A stretch of 64,000 nt of DNA from positions 1-64,000 of the forward strand of contig SOIM01000016.1 in assembly GCA_004377185.1 (NCBI GenBank), given 5' to 3'. Below the pieces are notes generated by a model, which searched no databases, was not told the origin of the DNA, and saw nothing but the letters and a program-made list of their open reading frames with translations. The translations under genes and the position numbers were made by a program. This DNA is from Methanomassiliicoccales archaeon (GTDB lineage Archaea > Thermoplasmatota > Thermoplasmata > RBG-16-68-12 > SOIM01). Shown here piece after piece: positions 1-8,920 of the stretch (positions within the stretch are counted from its first letter, which is position 1; each line of letters begins with the position of its first letter).

Positions 1-69
1 AAAATAGTTCATGGTAGAGCAACATAGCTAGCCACAGAATTTTGGGATGACGCTGACTGTGTCCAAAAG

Positions 70-80
70 GTTATATCATA
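70..80 (+). promoter_or_regulatory. TATA-like promoter element of the glmU-like gene
   Basis: The sequence GTTATATCATA lies about 30 bases before the ATG at 107. This argues that the ATG at 47, which lies upstream of the box, is not used and that the mRNA has little or no leader. Confidence 0.5.
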
Positions 81-106
81 TATCACAATCTTTCTCCTGT
101 GGTCGT

Positions 107-1297
107 ATGAAAGCCGTGGTTCTTGCAGCGGGTAAAGGTACCAGACTGGGCCCCTTCACGGTCTCCCAGCCTAAGGTGATGATAGAGGTCGCCAATAAAC
201 CGATTTTGGAGTACGTGGTGGACTCGTTGGTTGGGAACGGCATCAGAGACATCGTAATGGTGGTCGGTTACAAGAAAGAGAAGATAATGAGCCATTTCGA
301 GGATGGAGGGAACTTCGGGGCCGAAATAGAATATGTGGAACAGAAGAAGCAGTTGGGAACTGCGCATGCACTTCACACCGCCAAGGATAGCGTGGACGAT
401 GAATTCATCATGCTTCCAGGGGACAACATCATTGACCCCACCACCGTGTCCGACCTGATGGAGAAGAAGAAGGGGATATCGGTCGTGATCACCGAAAGCG
501 AGTACCCCTCGAAGTACGGTGTGGTCGTCCTATCCGGGGGCAACATCAAGGAGATTGTCGAGAAGCCAAAGGAAGAGGTGAGCAATCTCATCAGCACTGC
601 CATTTGCAGTTTCGAACCTTCGGTGTTTGACAAACTGGACTCACTCATGAAGGAAGGCAAGTACGACATAACCGATCTCATCCAGATCCTCGTTTCAGAA
701 ACGAACGTCAAGGGGATATTCACCACAGGCATGTGGGCGGACGCGGTCTATCCCTGGGACATTCTCAAGGTCAACTCAACCGCCCTGAACAAGCTCACAG
801 AGGAGAAGGCGGGAACAATCGAGAGCGGAGCAACGCTCAAGGGGCCAGTCTCGGTCGGAGAAGGCTCCATCATAAGGTCGGGAAGCTACATCTCCGGTCC
901 GGTCGTGATCGGGAAGGGCTGCGAGATCGGTCCCAATGTCTGCATATATCCTTCTACTAGTATAGGTAACAACGCGAGGATAGGACCGTTCAGTGTGGTG
1001 GAACACAGCGTTCTGATGAGCGATGTTGGCCTGGGACCCGGGTCTCACCTGTCGAACTGTGTTGTTGGACCTGGCTGTCTGTTCTCTTCCAGGTTCAGTG
1101 GGGTAGGTGGGTCAACTGTTTTCATCCATGAGGGGGAAACGCATGAACTTGCCAACGTGGGCAGCTTCATAGGTGAGGATTCTGTGATCGGGAGCGGAGT
1201 GGTTGCCGGTCCAGGTACCATCGTGGGTGCCAGGTCGAGGATAAGCTCTCTGGCGAAGTTGAGCGGGCGTCTGCCTAACGATAGCATAGTGGTCTAG
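107..1297 (+). CDS. glmU: Bifunctional sugar-1-phosphate nucleotidylyltransferase/acetyltransferase (GlmU-like)
   Basis: This cytoplasmic enzyme probably makes UDP-GlcNAc from glucosamine-1-phosphate by acetylation and uridylylation. The N-terminal nucleotidylyltransferase domain shows LAAGKGTRL (residues 6-14), QPK (21-23), GTAHAL (84-89) and PGDN (104-107). From about residue 250 hexapeptide repeats (for example PVVIGKGCEIGPN) form a left-handed beta-helix acyltransferase domain. I chose the ATG at 107 over the in-frame ATG at 47 because homology begins with MKAVVLAAG and a TATA-like box lies between them. glmS starts one base after the stop codon, so the two form an operon for amino-sugar nucleotide synthesis. 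Archaeal members of this family can also act on other sugar phosphates, so substrate specificity is inferred from the neighbour. Confidence 0.88.
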   Translation: MKAVVLAAGKGTRLGPFTVSQPKVMIEVANKPILEYVVDSLVGNGIRDIVMVVGYKKEKIMSHFEDGGNFGAEIEYVEQKKQLGTAHALHTAKDSVDDEFIMLPGDNIIDPTTVSDLMEKKKGISVVITESEYPSKYGVVVLSGGNIKEIVEKPKEEVSNLISTAICSFEPSVFDKLDSLMKEGKYDITDLIQILVSETNVKGIFTTGMWADAVYPWDILKVNSTALNKLTEEKAGTIESGATLKGPVSVGEGSIIRSGSYISGPVVIGKGCEIGPNVCIYPSTSIGNNARIGPFSVVEHSVLMSDVGLGPGSHLSNCVVGPGCLFSSRFSGVGGSTVFIHEGETHELANVGSFIGEDSVIGSGVVAGPGTIVGARSRISSLAKLSGRLPNDSIVV

Positions 1298-1298
1298 G

Positions 1299-3095
1299 AT
1301 GTGCGGAATAGTAGGATATACCGGTTATAGAAGGGCTCAGCCCATACTTCTCGATTCTCTGAAGAAACTCGAGTATCGTGGATATGATTCGGCAGGGATA
1401 GCTGTCTGCGGAGAAGGGCTCGAGCTCCATAAGACCAAAGGGGAGATTGCGGAACTGGAAAAAACACTCCCGGAGATTGAGGGGGTTGTCGGAATAGCCC
1501 ATACACGATGGGCAACGCACGGAAAGCCAAGCCAGAAGAACGCCCATCCCTTTTTGGATTGTAAGAAAAGCATTGCGCTGATTCACAACGGCATCATCGA
1601 GAACTACTTGGAGATCAAGGAGAAGCTCATCGAGGAGGGTCATGAGTTCACCTCAGATACGGATACCGAGGTCGTAGTCCATCTCCTTGAGAAGTACTCT
1701 GAGGACGGTCTGGAAAAGGCCATGTTGAAGGCCCTGCACGACATCGAAGGTTCGTACGGGTTCGTTGCAATCAACTCCAAAGAGAAAGGGACGATAGTCG
1801 TGGCCAGGAAGGAGAGTCCGTTGATACTGGGAAAGGGGAATGACGAGAACTTCGTAGCTTCTGACATACCCGCCCTGCTGAAAGAGACCAACAAGATCAT
1901 GCAGCTCCACGATGGCGAGGTGGCGACCCTCACCCCCAAGTCCATCAAGGTCGTGGATCTGGACGGTAATGAGGTGAAAAGAGAATGGAAGACCATCACC
2001 TGGAACGTGGAGGATGCTGAGAAGGGCGGTTTCGAACACTTCATGCTGAAGGAGATCTACGAGACACCGGAGACCATTCACAATACTCTCTTGGGCAGGG
2101 TATCGGAGTTGCAGTTTGCACCCACCCTCCACAACGATTTCTCCAGCGTCAAGATGGTTGCTTGTGGAACATCCTATCATGCCGCCCTTACGGGCAAATA
2201 CATATTCGAGGAGATTGCGAACATCTCCACGACCGCGGAACTGGCCTCCGAATATCGGTATTCTTCTCGAGCACGTGAGAGACCGCTGACGATTCTTATC
2301 AGCCAAAGCGGAGAGACCGCAGACACTCTTGGTGCGAGCAGGGAAGCGAAGCTGAGGGGCTGCCCCGTTTGGGCAATCACCAACTACATGGGTAGCTCAC
2401 TCGCAAGGGAGGTCGGAGAGAGAAATGTCCTTTACACGCGTGCCGGGATTGAGATCGGGGTCGCGGCCACAAAGACATTCACGGCCCAGCTCATCGCGCT
2501 TTATCTCGCAGCCCTGCAACTGGCTTCTCAGAGACATGCCAAGACATCGGACCAGATAAGAAGGATGGCCGAAGAGCTTAGGACACTACCCAGGGTTGCC
2601 TGGGGCGTATTGGGCAAGGCGTCCGAGATCAGGTCACTGGCGAAGAAATATCACAAGGTGGAGGACGCGTACTTCATCGGTCGGGGACGGAACTATCCAG
2701 TCTCATTGGAGGGTGCTTTGAAGCTGAAAGAGATTTCTTACATTCACGGTGAAGGTTATGCTGCCGGAGAACTGAAGCACGGACCTCTGGCGCTGCTGTC
2801 CGAAGAGACGCTCGTGGTTGCTATCGCGGTCCAAGACCACACCTATCCCAAGATGCTTGGAAACATCAGGGAGGTGAACGCCAGGAGCTCCCCGATCCTT
2901 GGAATCGGCTACGAGGATGACGAGGAACTCCACAGGTATGTTGATGACGTCCTTTACGTTCCCAGGGTTTCGAACATTCTCTCCCCAGTGCCAATATCCA
3001 TTGCGCTCCAGTTGTTCGCATATTATGTTGCAAAGGAGAGGGGATGCGAGATAGACAAGCCCAGGCATCTTGCAAAAACGGTGACAGTGGAATAG
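1299..3095 (+). CDS. glmS: Glutamine-fructose-6-phosphate aminotransferase (isomerizing)
   Basis: GlmS converts fructose-6-phosphate and glutamine to glucosamine-6-phosphate, the first step to UDP-GlcNAc. The protein begins MCGIVGYTG, placing the class II glutaminase nucleophile at Cys2. The glutaminase domain contains HTRWATHG and HNGIIENY. Two SIS sugar isomerase domains follow, with CGTSYHAAL near residue 287, SQSGETADT near 340, and a C-terminal KPRHLAKTVTVE. The 598-residue length is normal for the family. The start sits one base after the glmU-like stop, so translation is probably coupled. The enzyme matches its neighbour's pathway, although no glmM (phosphomutase) is present in the window. 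Confidence 0.96.
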   Translation: MCGIVGYTGYRRAQPILLDSLKKLEYRGYDSAGIAVCGEGLELHKTKGEIAELEKTLPEIEGVVGIAHTRWATHGKPSQKNAHPFLDCKKSIALIHNGIIENYLEIKEKLIEEGHEFTSDTDTEVVVHLLEKYSEDGLEKAMLKALHDIEGSYGFVAINSKEKGTIVVARKESPLILGKGNDENFVASDIPALLKETNKIMQLHDGEVATLTPKSIKVVDLDGNEVKREWKTITWNVEDAEKGGFEHFMLKEIYETPETIHNTLLGRVSELQFAPTLHNDFSSVKMVACGTSYHAALTGKYIFEEIANISTTAELASEYRYSSRARERPLTILISQSGETADTLGASREAKLRGCPVWAITNYMGSSLAREVGERNVLYTRAGIEIGVAATKTFTAQLIALYLAALQLASQRHAKTSDQIRRMAEELRTLPRVAWGVLGKASEIRSLAKKYHKVEDAYFIGRGRNYPVSLEGALKLKEISYIHGEGYAAGELKHGPLALLSEETLVVAIAVQDHTYPKMLGNIREVNARSSPILGIGYEDDEELHRYVDDVLYVPRVSNILSPVPISIALQLFAYYVAKERGCEIDKPRHLAKTVTVE

Positions 3096-3130
3096 AAAAT
3101 GTTATCTCATATCTGTTTTATCAGTCCCCC

Positions 3131-4381
3131 ATGGTCGAAAGGCCGAGAGGCACAAGGGATCTCACTCCCGAAGAGATGGCAAAGAGGCGTTATGTCGTAG
3201 ACGTCATTCGCAAGGTCAGCGATAGCTTCGGCTTCAGGGAGATATCCACCCCCACGTTCGAGAACGCGGAGCTCTTCATAATGCGGTCCGGCCCTGATGT
3301 CGTTGACCAGATGTACGTTTTCAGAGATAAGAAGGATAGAGAACTTGCCCTCCGGCCGGAACTGACCGCTTCCGTCATAAGGTTCTTCGTAGACAAGCTG
3401 AAGAACTACCCCAAACCCCTCAAGCTCTACTACCTCGGCAACTGTTTCAGGTATGAGAGGCCCCAGAAAGGTAGGTATCGAGAGTTCTATCAGTATGGTG
3501 CGGAACTTATCGGCGGGAGGTCCTTGGATTCGGATGCTGAGTTGATCAATCTAGCGGTCTCCGTTGTCAGAGGGATTGGGCTGAAGAATGCGAGCCTGAG
3601 GGTTGGCAACATCGGGATCCTGAGGAAGTTGCTCGAGAGTTCCTCCGATGTCATGGCACGCCTGAGATGCGTCTCGACCGAGAACTTCGATGAGCTGAGC
3701 AATCTCTTGGCAAAGGATGGTCTTTCGGAAATGGAGGATACTATACTCTCACTGGCCAAACTCAAGGGCGCGGACGTTCTTGATGAAGCAAGGGATTTGG
3801 TTGGTGACAAAGCCACCGAGGAAGTGGATTACTTGGAGACTCTCGGCAGAGTCTTGAAGAACCTCAGCATGGAAGACATCCAGTACGAGCCCGGCATGGT
3901 TAGGGGTCTGGACTACTATACCGGAATGGTCTTCGAGATCGACTGCCCCAACTTGGGAGCGGAGAAACAGATAATGGGCGGTGGTTCATACTCACTTGCA
4001 TATCTTCTGGGCGGAGAACCCATTTTCTCGACCGGTTTTGCCTTCGGGGTGGATAGGATGGTCATGGCACTTGAAGCTGAGGACTCCCCTTTCCCGAGAA
4101 AGGGGATAGAGGTGTTCGTGATTCCCATTGGTGACCCGATGAGGGAGAAGGCGATGGGCATCCTCAAGACTCTCCGTGACAATGGCATCCCCTCCGATAT
4201 GGATCTGGTGGGAAGGGGTCCATCCAAGAACCTCGATTATGCGAATACGGTCGGGGCGAAGAAAGTGATTTTTGTTGGAGAAGATGAGTGGTCCAGGAAT
4301 TCGGTGAGCGTGAAGGATATGGAAACTGGGGAACAGTCTGACGTTCCAGTAGATCAACTCATCGATTCTCTATCTCAATAG
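3131..4381 (+). CDS. hisS: Histidyl-tRNA synthetase
   Basis: This class II synthetase charges tRNA-His. Visible motifs are GTRD (residues 7-10), the motif 2 region with YLGNCFRYERPQKGRYREF, the histidine-binding GLDYYTGMVFE, and motif 3 TGFAFGVDRM. The C-terminal anticodon-binding domain contains SKNLDYANTVGAKKVIFVG. I chose the ATG at 3131 (MVERPRGTRD) because synthetase homology begins there; a longer reading frame from 3044 would overlap the end of glmS. At 416 residues it is of usual length. A weak TATA-like stretch (GTTATCTCATA) precedes it, so it may have its own promoter as well as read-through from glmS. Confidence 0.95.
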   Translation: MVERPRGTRDLTPEEMAKRRYVVDVIRKVSDSFGFREISTPTFENAELFIMRSGPDVVDQMYVFRDKKDRELALRPELTASVIRFFVDKLKNYPKPLKLYYLGNCFRYERPQKGRYREFYQYGAELIGGRSLDSDAELINLAVSVVRGIGLKNASLRVGNIGILRKLLESSSDVMARLRCVSTENFDELSNLLAKDGLSEMEDTILSLAKLKGADVLDEARDLVGDKATEEVDYLETLGRVLKNLSMEDIQYEPGMVRGLDYYTGMVFEIDCPNLGAEKQIMGGGSYSLAYLLGGEPIFSTGFAFGVDRMVMALEAEDSPFPRKGIEVFVIPIGDPMREKAMGILKTLRDNGIPSDMDLVGRGPSKNLDYANTVGAKKVIFVGEDEWSRNSVSVKDMETGEQSDVPVDQLIDSLSQ

Positions 4382-4393
4382 AAAAGAAAGGAG

Positions 4394-4466
4394 CGCCCCC
4401 AACGGAATTTGAATCCGTGTCCCGGGCTCGACAGGCCCGGATGATAGGCCGCTACACCATGGGGGC
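4394..4466 (-). tRNA. tRNA-Asp (GTC anticodon)
   Basis: On the minus strand a 73-base cloverleaf starts GCCCCCA and ends TGGGGGC plus a G discriminator, giving a perfect 7-bp acceptor stem. The D arm contains GTGTAGCGGCC, the anticodon loop reads CTGTCGA (anticodon GTC) on a GC-rich stem, and the T arm is ACGGA-TTCAAAT-TCCGT. The G discriminator is an aspartate identity element. No CCA is encoded and there is no intron. It lies between the convergent hisS and transaldolase genes and needs its own promoter; AAATCTTAATAG about 45-60 bases upstream on the minus strand is a candidate. Confidence 0.97.
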
Positions 4467-4604
4467 ATTCATCTCGTATGCGTTCGACCTTTCGGTATGC
4501 ACTGTTTTGGCTATTAAGATTTTTCTTGTCGAATCTGCCTTTCCAGAACTCCGCCCTATAACAAAGGACTGTCGCTACCCAAAGGTTCTGCTTGCCTACC
4601 GTTC

Positions 4605-5249
4605 CTATTTCGGAACCTTCTCCCAGTCCTCGAGGAACTTCTTCAATCCAACGTCCGTCAGCGTGTGCTTGACCATCTTTTGCAGAACTGGATAAGGAAC
4701 GGTAGCAATGTCCGCCCCGAGCATGAAGGACTCGACCACATGCACCGGATGTCTTACGCTGGCCACGATCAGTTCCGTGTCAAAATCGTAGTTCTCCAGC
4801 ATTTGTACGATTTCGGCCGCGACTATCATCCCGTCCCCCCCCTGGTCGTCTATTCTCCCGACAAAAGGGCTCACGAATGCGGCACCCGCCTTGCATGCCA
4901 GTAGAGCTTGGTTCGAGGAGAACACGAGAGTAACGTTGGTCTTGATCCCCTCCTTACTCAGAATCTTAGTCGCTTTTAGTCCCTCTGCAATTATGGGTAT
5001 CTTGATATTGATGTTCTCGTGGATCTTGGCGATCTCTCTTGCCTCCTTGACCATCCCTTCCGCTTCCATTGAGACCACTTCCGCGCTTATGGGACCATCC
5101 ACGATCGAACAGATTTCCTGAACAACATCCTCGAACTTCCTTCCCTCCTTCGCAATCAAAGTGGGGTTCGTGGTAACGCCGTCCACCACTCCCCATCCAG
5201 CCGCTTCTCTGATGTGCTCAACATTTGCCGTGTCCAAGAATATCTTCAT
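4605..5249 (-). CDS. Transaldolase / fructose-6-phosphate aldolase family protein (short form)
   Basis: This is a 214-residue TIM barrel of the short transaldolase (MipB/TalC) type, acting in the non-oxidative pentose phosphate pathway. It begins [16 protein letters not shown] and shows [12 protein letters not shown] near residues 25-36. The Schiff-base lysine is K83 in [27 protein letters not shown] near the middle is typical. It is the last gene of an operon with both transketolase subunits: the upstream gene ends 4 bases before this ATG. Sequence alone does not separate transaldolase from fructose-6-phosphate aldolase activity, but the neighbouring transketolase favours transaldolase. Confidence 0.92.
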   Translation of the reverse strand: MKIFLDTANVEHIREAAGWGVVDGVTTNPTLIAKEGRKFEDVVQEICSIVDGPISAEVVSMEAEGMVKEAREIAKIHENINIKIPIIAEGLKATKILSKEGIKTNVTLVFSSNQALLACKAGAAFVSPFVGRIDDQGGDGMIVAAEIVQMLENYDFDTELIVASVRHPVHVVESFMLGADIATVPYPVLQKMVKHTLTDVGLKKFLEDWEKVPK

Positions 5250-5253
5250 CCTC

Positions 5254-6210
5254 CTACCTCCCCTTCCTGCTTATTACATCATGAGCCGCTTCCACTATGT
5301 CCTCGGCCGTCAGTCCGTATTCCTCCATCAGCTCGTCCGAATCACCGCTCTGTCCGAAGACATCGGGTATGCCCACCCTCTTCATCGGAACGTGCGCGGT
5401 CTCCGTCAGGCACATCGCAACCTCACTGCCCATCCCGACGACCACGCTGTGTTCCTCCGCTGTTACGACGCCACCCGTTTCCCGAGCAGCCTTGATGATC
5501 GTCTTGGTATCAAGCGGTTTTATCGTGCTCAGGTCTATGACCCTTGCCGAGATCTTGTGCTTCTCCAGGATGTTCGCGGCCATGAGACAACGGGACACCA
5601 TTATTCCTGTACCAATCAAGCTGACATCTTCCCCGTCCCGAAGGACGGACGCCTTCCCTATCTTGAACTTCCCTTTGTCAGTGGTGATGGTTGGCACATC
5701 CGCTCTGCCCATTCTCACATAGACTGGACCTTTATGATCCGCGACCGCCTTGATGACCTTGTACGTCTCTGGAGCGTCCGCGGGGACTATCACCGTCATG
5801 TTGGGCAAAGCCCTCATCAACGCCACGTCCTCCACAATCTGATGGGTCGCGCCATCGCCTCCCACCGTTATCCCTGCGTGCGTGGCGATGATGTTCACAG
5901 GCAATTTGGGATATGCTATGGACTGTCTGATCTGGTCATACACCCTTCCGGTACCGAACGCGGCGAAGGTGCTCGCAAAGACGGTCTTTCCGCACGCGGC
6001 CAGTCCTGCCGCGATGCTCATCATGTTCTGCTCCGCGATGCCAACGTTGAAATGTCTCTCTGGGAACTCTTCCGCGAACACCGAGGTCTTCACCGACGTT
6101 GACAGATCCGCGCTCACAACCACAATGTCCTGTCTTTCCCTCCCCAACTCCACAAGAGCCTTGGCCCAATAAGTCCTCTGGCTCTCCAGCTTGAGGTCGT
6201 TGAGGTTCAC
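5254..6210 (-). CDS. Transketolase, C-terminal subunit
   Basis: This 318-residue protein carries the pyrimidine-binding and C-terminal domains of transketolase, the split form usual in archaea. It shows [43 protein letters not shown] and [14 protein letters not shown]. It should pair with the N-terminal subunit encoded immediately upstream; the two genes overlap by 4 bases (ATGA), so translation is coupled. Together they transfer two-carbon ketol units between sugar phosphates. No oxidative pentose phosphate genes are visible, so the pathway likely supplies ribose-5-phosphate and erythrose-4-phosphate. Confidence 0.94.
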   Translation of the reverse strand: MNLNDLKLESQRTYWAKALVELGRERQDIVVVSADLSTSVKTSVFAEEFPERHFNVGIAEQNMMSIAAGLAACGKTVFASTFAAFGTGRVYDQIRQSIAYPKLPVNIIATHAGITVGGDGATHQIVEDVALMRALPNMTVIVPADAPETYKVIKAVADHKGPVYVRMGRADVPTITTDKGKFKIGKASVLRDGEDVSLIGTGIMVSRCLMAANILEKHKISARVIDLSTIKPLDTKTIIKAARETGGVVTAEEHSVVVGMGSEVAMCLTETAHVPMKRVGIPDVFGQSGDSDELMEEYGLTAEDIVEAAHDVISRKGR

Positions 6211-7043
6211 GGCTCTCCCCCCAGCTCTTTCATTGCCTGCTCATATTGCTCCTTGTCCGGGGCTTTGCCGTGGAATGCGACAGCACCCTCCATGAAGCTC
6301 ACGCCCTTGCCTTTCACGGTGTGGGCGATTATCACGTTGGGTTTGCCCTTGACCTCTTTCGATCTTTCCAGAGCTGAAAGGATCTCCGTGAAGTTGTGGC
6401 CGTCAATCTCCCCAACTTCCCAACCGAAGGCCTTCCACTTGTCCGCCAGTGGTTCTATCGACATGATCTGGGCGGTCGGACCGTCCAACTGGAGCATGTT
6501 CCTGTCCACGATCGCCGTCAAATTGTCAACACGGAAATGAGAGGCAGCCATTGCGGCTTCCCAGGTCTGTCCGCAGTCCATCTCTCCGTCCCCGACCATC
6601 ACGTACACATGGTAAAGTTTCCTGTCCAATCTCGCAGCCAAGGCCATCCCCACTCCCATGGAGAGCCCTTGACCTTCCGAACCCGTGGATGCCTCCACAC
6701 CCGGACACAACCTCATGTCAGGATGACCTTGAAGCATGCTTCCCAGTTTTCTTAACCCATCCAACTCTTTTACGGAGAAATATCCTCTCTCGGCCAAGGC
6801 GGCGTACCAAGCGGGGCATCCGTGTCCTTTGCTCAGGATAAACCTGTCCCTGTCCGGCCATTTCGGATCTTTGGGATCTATGTTCAACACATGGAAGTAG
6901 AGCGCCACTATGACCTCAACGGCAGAGAGCGATCCACCTGGATGTCCTGACCCAGCGAGATAGATCATCCTCACAACATGCCGCCTTATGAGGTTCGCTT
7001 TTCGTTCAAGCTTCTTAAGGAGTCTCTTGTCGTAGACCACCAT
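6207..7043 (-). CDS. Transketolase, N-terminal (thiamine diphosphate-binding) subunit
   Basis: This 278-residue protein is the thiamine-diphosphate-binding half of a split transketolase. It shows AGSGHPGGSLSAVE (His34), RFILSKGHGCPAWYAALAE, and the metal and cofactor motif VGDGEMDCGQTWEAAMAA followed by an Asn-containing IVDRN. It is the first gene of a three-gene operon with the C-terminal subunit and transaldolase. A purine-rich ribosome-binding sequence (GGAGGGGAGG) and a TATA box at 7068-7078 precede the ATG. rpe is divergently transcribed from the same intergenic region. Confidence 0.94.
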   Translation of the reverse strand: MVVYDKRLLKKLERKANLIRRHVVRMIYLAGSGHPGGSLSAVEVIVALYFHVLNIDPKDPKWPDRDRFILSKGHGCPAWYAALAERGYFSVKELDGLRKLGSMLQGHPDMRLCPGVEASTGSEGQGLSMGVGMALAARLDRKLYHVYVMVGDGEMDCGQTWEAAMAASHFRVDNLTAIVDRNMLQLDGPTAQIMSIEPLADKWKAFGWEVGEIDGHNFTEILSALERSKEVKGKPNVIIAHTVKGKGVSFMEGAVAFHGKAPDKEQYEQAMKELGGEP

Positions 7044-7067
7044 TGACGCGCCTCCCCTCCGGCCTAT

Positions 7068-7078
7068 GGATATAACGG
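7068..7078 (-). promoter_or_regulatory. TATA box of the transketolase operon
   Basis: On the minus strand the box reads CCGTTATATCC, about 27-35 bases before the ATG at 7043, the usual archaeal spacing for a short leader. Confidence 0.55.
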
Positions 7079-7125
7079 CAGAGGTAATACCCTCAAACTA
7101 ATTAAAGGTTGCAAATCGGAAACCG

Positions 7126-7133
7126 TTTAATAT
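7126..7133 (+). promoter_or_regulatory. TATA box of rpe
   Basis: TTTAATAT lies about 25 bases before the rpe ATG at 7154, which has no ribosome-binding sequence, so the transcript is probably leaderless. The box lies within 60 bases of the divergent transketolase promoter, so both units could be co-regulated. Confidence 0.5.
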
Positions 7134-7153
7134 CGCAAGGGCATTTGGCGGCC

Positions 7154-7807
7154 ATGATAAAGGTAGCGCCTTCGATCCTGTCAGCTGATTTTGGTAAGCT
7201 CGGTGATGAGATAAGGGCGATCGAGGAGGGCGGTGCGGACCTGGTTCACATAGACGTCATGGACGGCAATTTCGTGCCGAACATTACGATAGGACCTGTT
7301 GTGGTGAAAGGCATCAGACCGCTCACAAAGATGCCATTCGACGTTCATCTGATGGTTCAGAAACCCCAGCACTTCGTGGAGGATTTCATCAAAGCCGGGG
7401 CGGACATCCTCACCGTACATGTGGAGGCGGACCATTCTCCTCACCAGACCATCAAGCATATCCATGACCAGGGAAAGAAGGCGGGAGTTGTTCTGAATCC
7501 CGGGACACCATTCCACCTCGCAAAGGATTTCCTCAACGAGATCGAGATGATTCTGATCATGACGGTCAACCCTGGGTTCGGAGGACAGAAGTTCATGCCC
7601 GAGGTGGTTCCAAAGATCAGGGAGGTAAAGGAATACCTCGACAAGGAAGGTCTGTCCATTGATATTGAAGTGGACGGAGGGATAACCTCCGAGAACGCGT
7701 ACGAAGTGGCCCGTGCCGGTGGCAACATCTTGGTTGCGGGCTCGTTCGTGTACAAGGGAGACCCCAAAGAAAGGATAGCCAGCTTGAAGGCGGCCTGCGA
7801 GGAATAG
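7154..7807 (+). CDS. rpe: Ribulose-phosphate 3-epimerase
   Basis: Rpe interconverts ribulose-5-phosphate and xylulose-5-phosphate. The 217-residue TIM barrel begins MIKVAPSILSADFGKL and shows VHIDVMDGNFVPN (metal-binding His and Asp), FDVHLMV, HVEAD, MTVNPGFGGQKF and the phosphate-binding VDGGI and AGSFVYKG. The ATG at 7154 is chosen because family homology starts there and a TATA box lies 25 bases upstream; the in-frame TTG at 7109 is upstream of that box. Together with the divergent transketolase and transaldolase genes it forms nearly the whole non-oxidative pentose phosphate pathway; only ribose-5-phosphate isomerase is missing here. Confidence 0.95.
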   Translation: MIKVAPSILSADFGKLGDEIRAIEEGGADLVHIDVMDGNFVPNITIGPVVVKGIRPLTKMPFDVHLMVQKPQHFVEDFIKAGADILTVHVEADHSPHQTIKHIHDQGKKAGVVLNPGTPFHLAKDFLNEIEMILIMTVNPGFGGQKFMPEVVPKIREVKEYLDKEGLSIDIEVDGGITSENAYEVARAGGNILVAGSFVYKGDPKERIASLKAACEE

Positions 7808-7850
7808 AATCGATACCCTTATTAGACCGAACTCCTCTCTCAAAGGTGGC

Positions 7851-8021
7851 ATGGAAAGACGAAGCGAAATGTTACTGTTCGTTTTCATTGCATTCGTGAT
7901 ACCCTTACTGCTGATACTCGTAGATGTTTTCTTGTTAACCGATATCATCTTGACGGTTCTGGCTATTGTCTGGATGGGTTTCAGTTTGATCGTTCTTGTT
8001 CCATCCGTAAAGAGCGGGTAG
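7851..8021 (+). CDS. Small two-helix membrane protein, function unknown
   Basis: This 56-codon frame begins MERRSEMLLFVFIAFV and ends VLVPSVKSG. Two hydrophobic segments (about residues 7-27 and 30-50) are joined by VFLLTDI, giving a probable hairpin in the membrane. A charged N-terminus (ERR) and a Lys-containing tail fit both ends in the cytoplasm. It lies 43 bases after rpe on the same strand and ends 7 bases before the convergent gene. AGGTGGC just before the ATG is a possible ribosome-binding site. I recognise no family; coding status rests on composition and spacing. Confidence 0.5.
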   Translation: MERRSEMLLFVFIAFVIPLLLILVDVFLLTDIILTVLAIVWMGFSLIVLVPSVKSG

Positions 8022-8028
8022 TGCCGTT

Positions 8029-8832
8029 CTATATTCCAAGCATCTTCTTCATCAAAAGGGCATCCTTGTCTCTTGCCGCTGTTTCGAATATAAGGACAAT
8101 GTCGTATTTCTTCTGCTTGAACACTGGAATTCCTGGTTTGTAATCTGGCTCTCCCTCTCCAAGATCAAGGTGCTCAATCTCTCCTCTGTCACCATATTTG
8201 ATACAACTTAGATGGCAGTGCATCATGTCATTCCCCAGCTCTTCGTATTTCGAGAAAAGGTACTCGAAGTCTGTCCTCTTCTTCAGAGCCCCTCCCAGCC
8301 TGGCATGATGGTGAGCGAAATCCACGACCGGAATCGTCCCGTCCAGTTTCTTGCACACATCTACAATATCCTCTATCGTCCCCCAAGCACTCTTCTTTCC
8401 AGTTACTTCAAGGCCGAGCAGAACATCCCAACTTTCCTTCTCGATTTTCCGCAACATTATCCGAAGTTGCCTAATGATATTCCTTTCGACAACCTTCTTC
8501 TCCAAACCATGGTAGAACCCTGGATGAAAGGCGATTATCTCAGCGTCCATTATGTCGCAGAGTTCGGCAGTCCTGTAAATCCACATCTTGCTCTTTTTCA
8601 CGGTCTGCTTGTCGAGCGAATTGAGGTTTATATAATAGGGTGCATGCGCAGACAACTTGATCCCGTTCTTCCTTGCCAGCCGCCCGATATCCTCAGCCGT
8701 CTCTGGTTTGGTCTTCACTCCATAGGTGAACTGGACCTCCATTGCATTGAGCCCTTCTTCCTTCAGAATCGCCATTCCATCTTGTGTGGACTTGGCATCC
8801 AACGGCATCCCTGCTGGCCCGAGATAAATCAT
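8029..8832 (-). CDS. Endonuclease IV-like TIM-barrel protein (AP endonuclease family 2)
   Basis: The 267-residue protein resembles endonuclease IV, which cuts DNA at abasic sites using three zinc ions. Matching segments are LSAHAPYYINL (metal His), EIIAFHPGFYHG, LGLEVTGKKSAWGT (metal Glu), VVDFAHHHARLGG, MHCHLSCIKYG and a C-terminal IVLIFETA. I chose the ATG at 8832 because the longer frame begins with TTG. It stands alone, divergent from the adenosine kinase-like gene. Archaeal Nfo-like proteins are sometimes sugar-phosphate isomerase-like TIM barrels, so DNA repair activity is likely but not proven. Confidence 0.8.
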   Translation of the reverse strand: MIYLGPAGMPLDAKSTQDGMAILKEEGLNAMEVQFTYGVKTKPETAEDIGRLARKNGIKLSAHAPYYINLNSLDKQTVKKSKMWIYRTAELCDIMDAEIIAFHPGFYHGLEKKVVERNIIRQLRIMLRKIEKESWDVLLGLEVTGKKSAWGTIEDIVDVCKKLDGTIPVVDFAHHHARLGGALKKRTDFEYLFSKYEELGNDMMHCHLSCIKYGDRGEIEHLDLGEGEPDYKPGIPVFKQKKYDIVLIFETAARDKDALLMKKMLGI

Positions 8833-8920
8833 TAACAATAGAAGTCAAGAACAACGCATAAACCTTTGCTTCGGGGCAATCTTTTTTAGTTGCCGTGATT
8901 CTTTCGGATGGGGGACGGAC

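Noticed and set aside
4417..4695. Plus-strand frame across the tRNA-Asp gene
   Set aside because: It runs through the complement of a clear tRNA gene and into the 3' end of the transaldolase gene.
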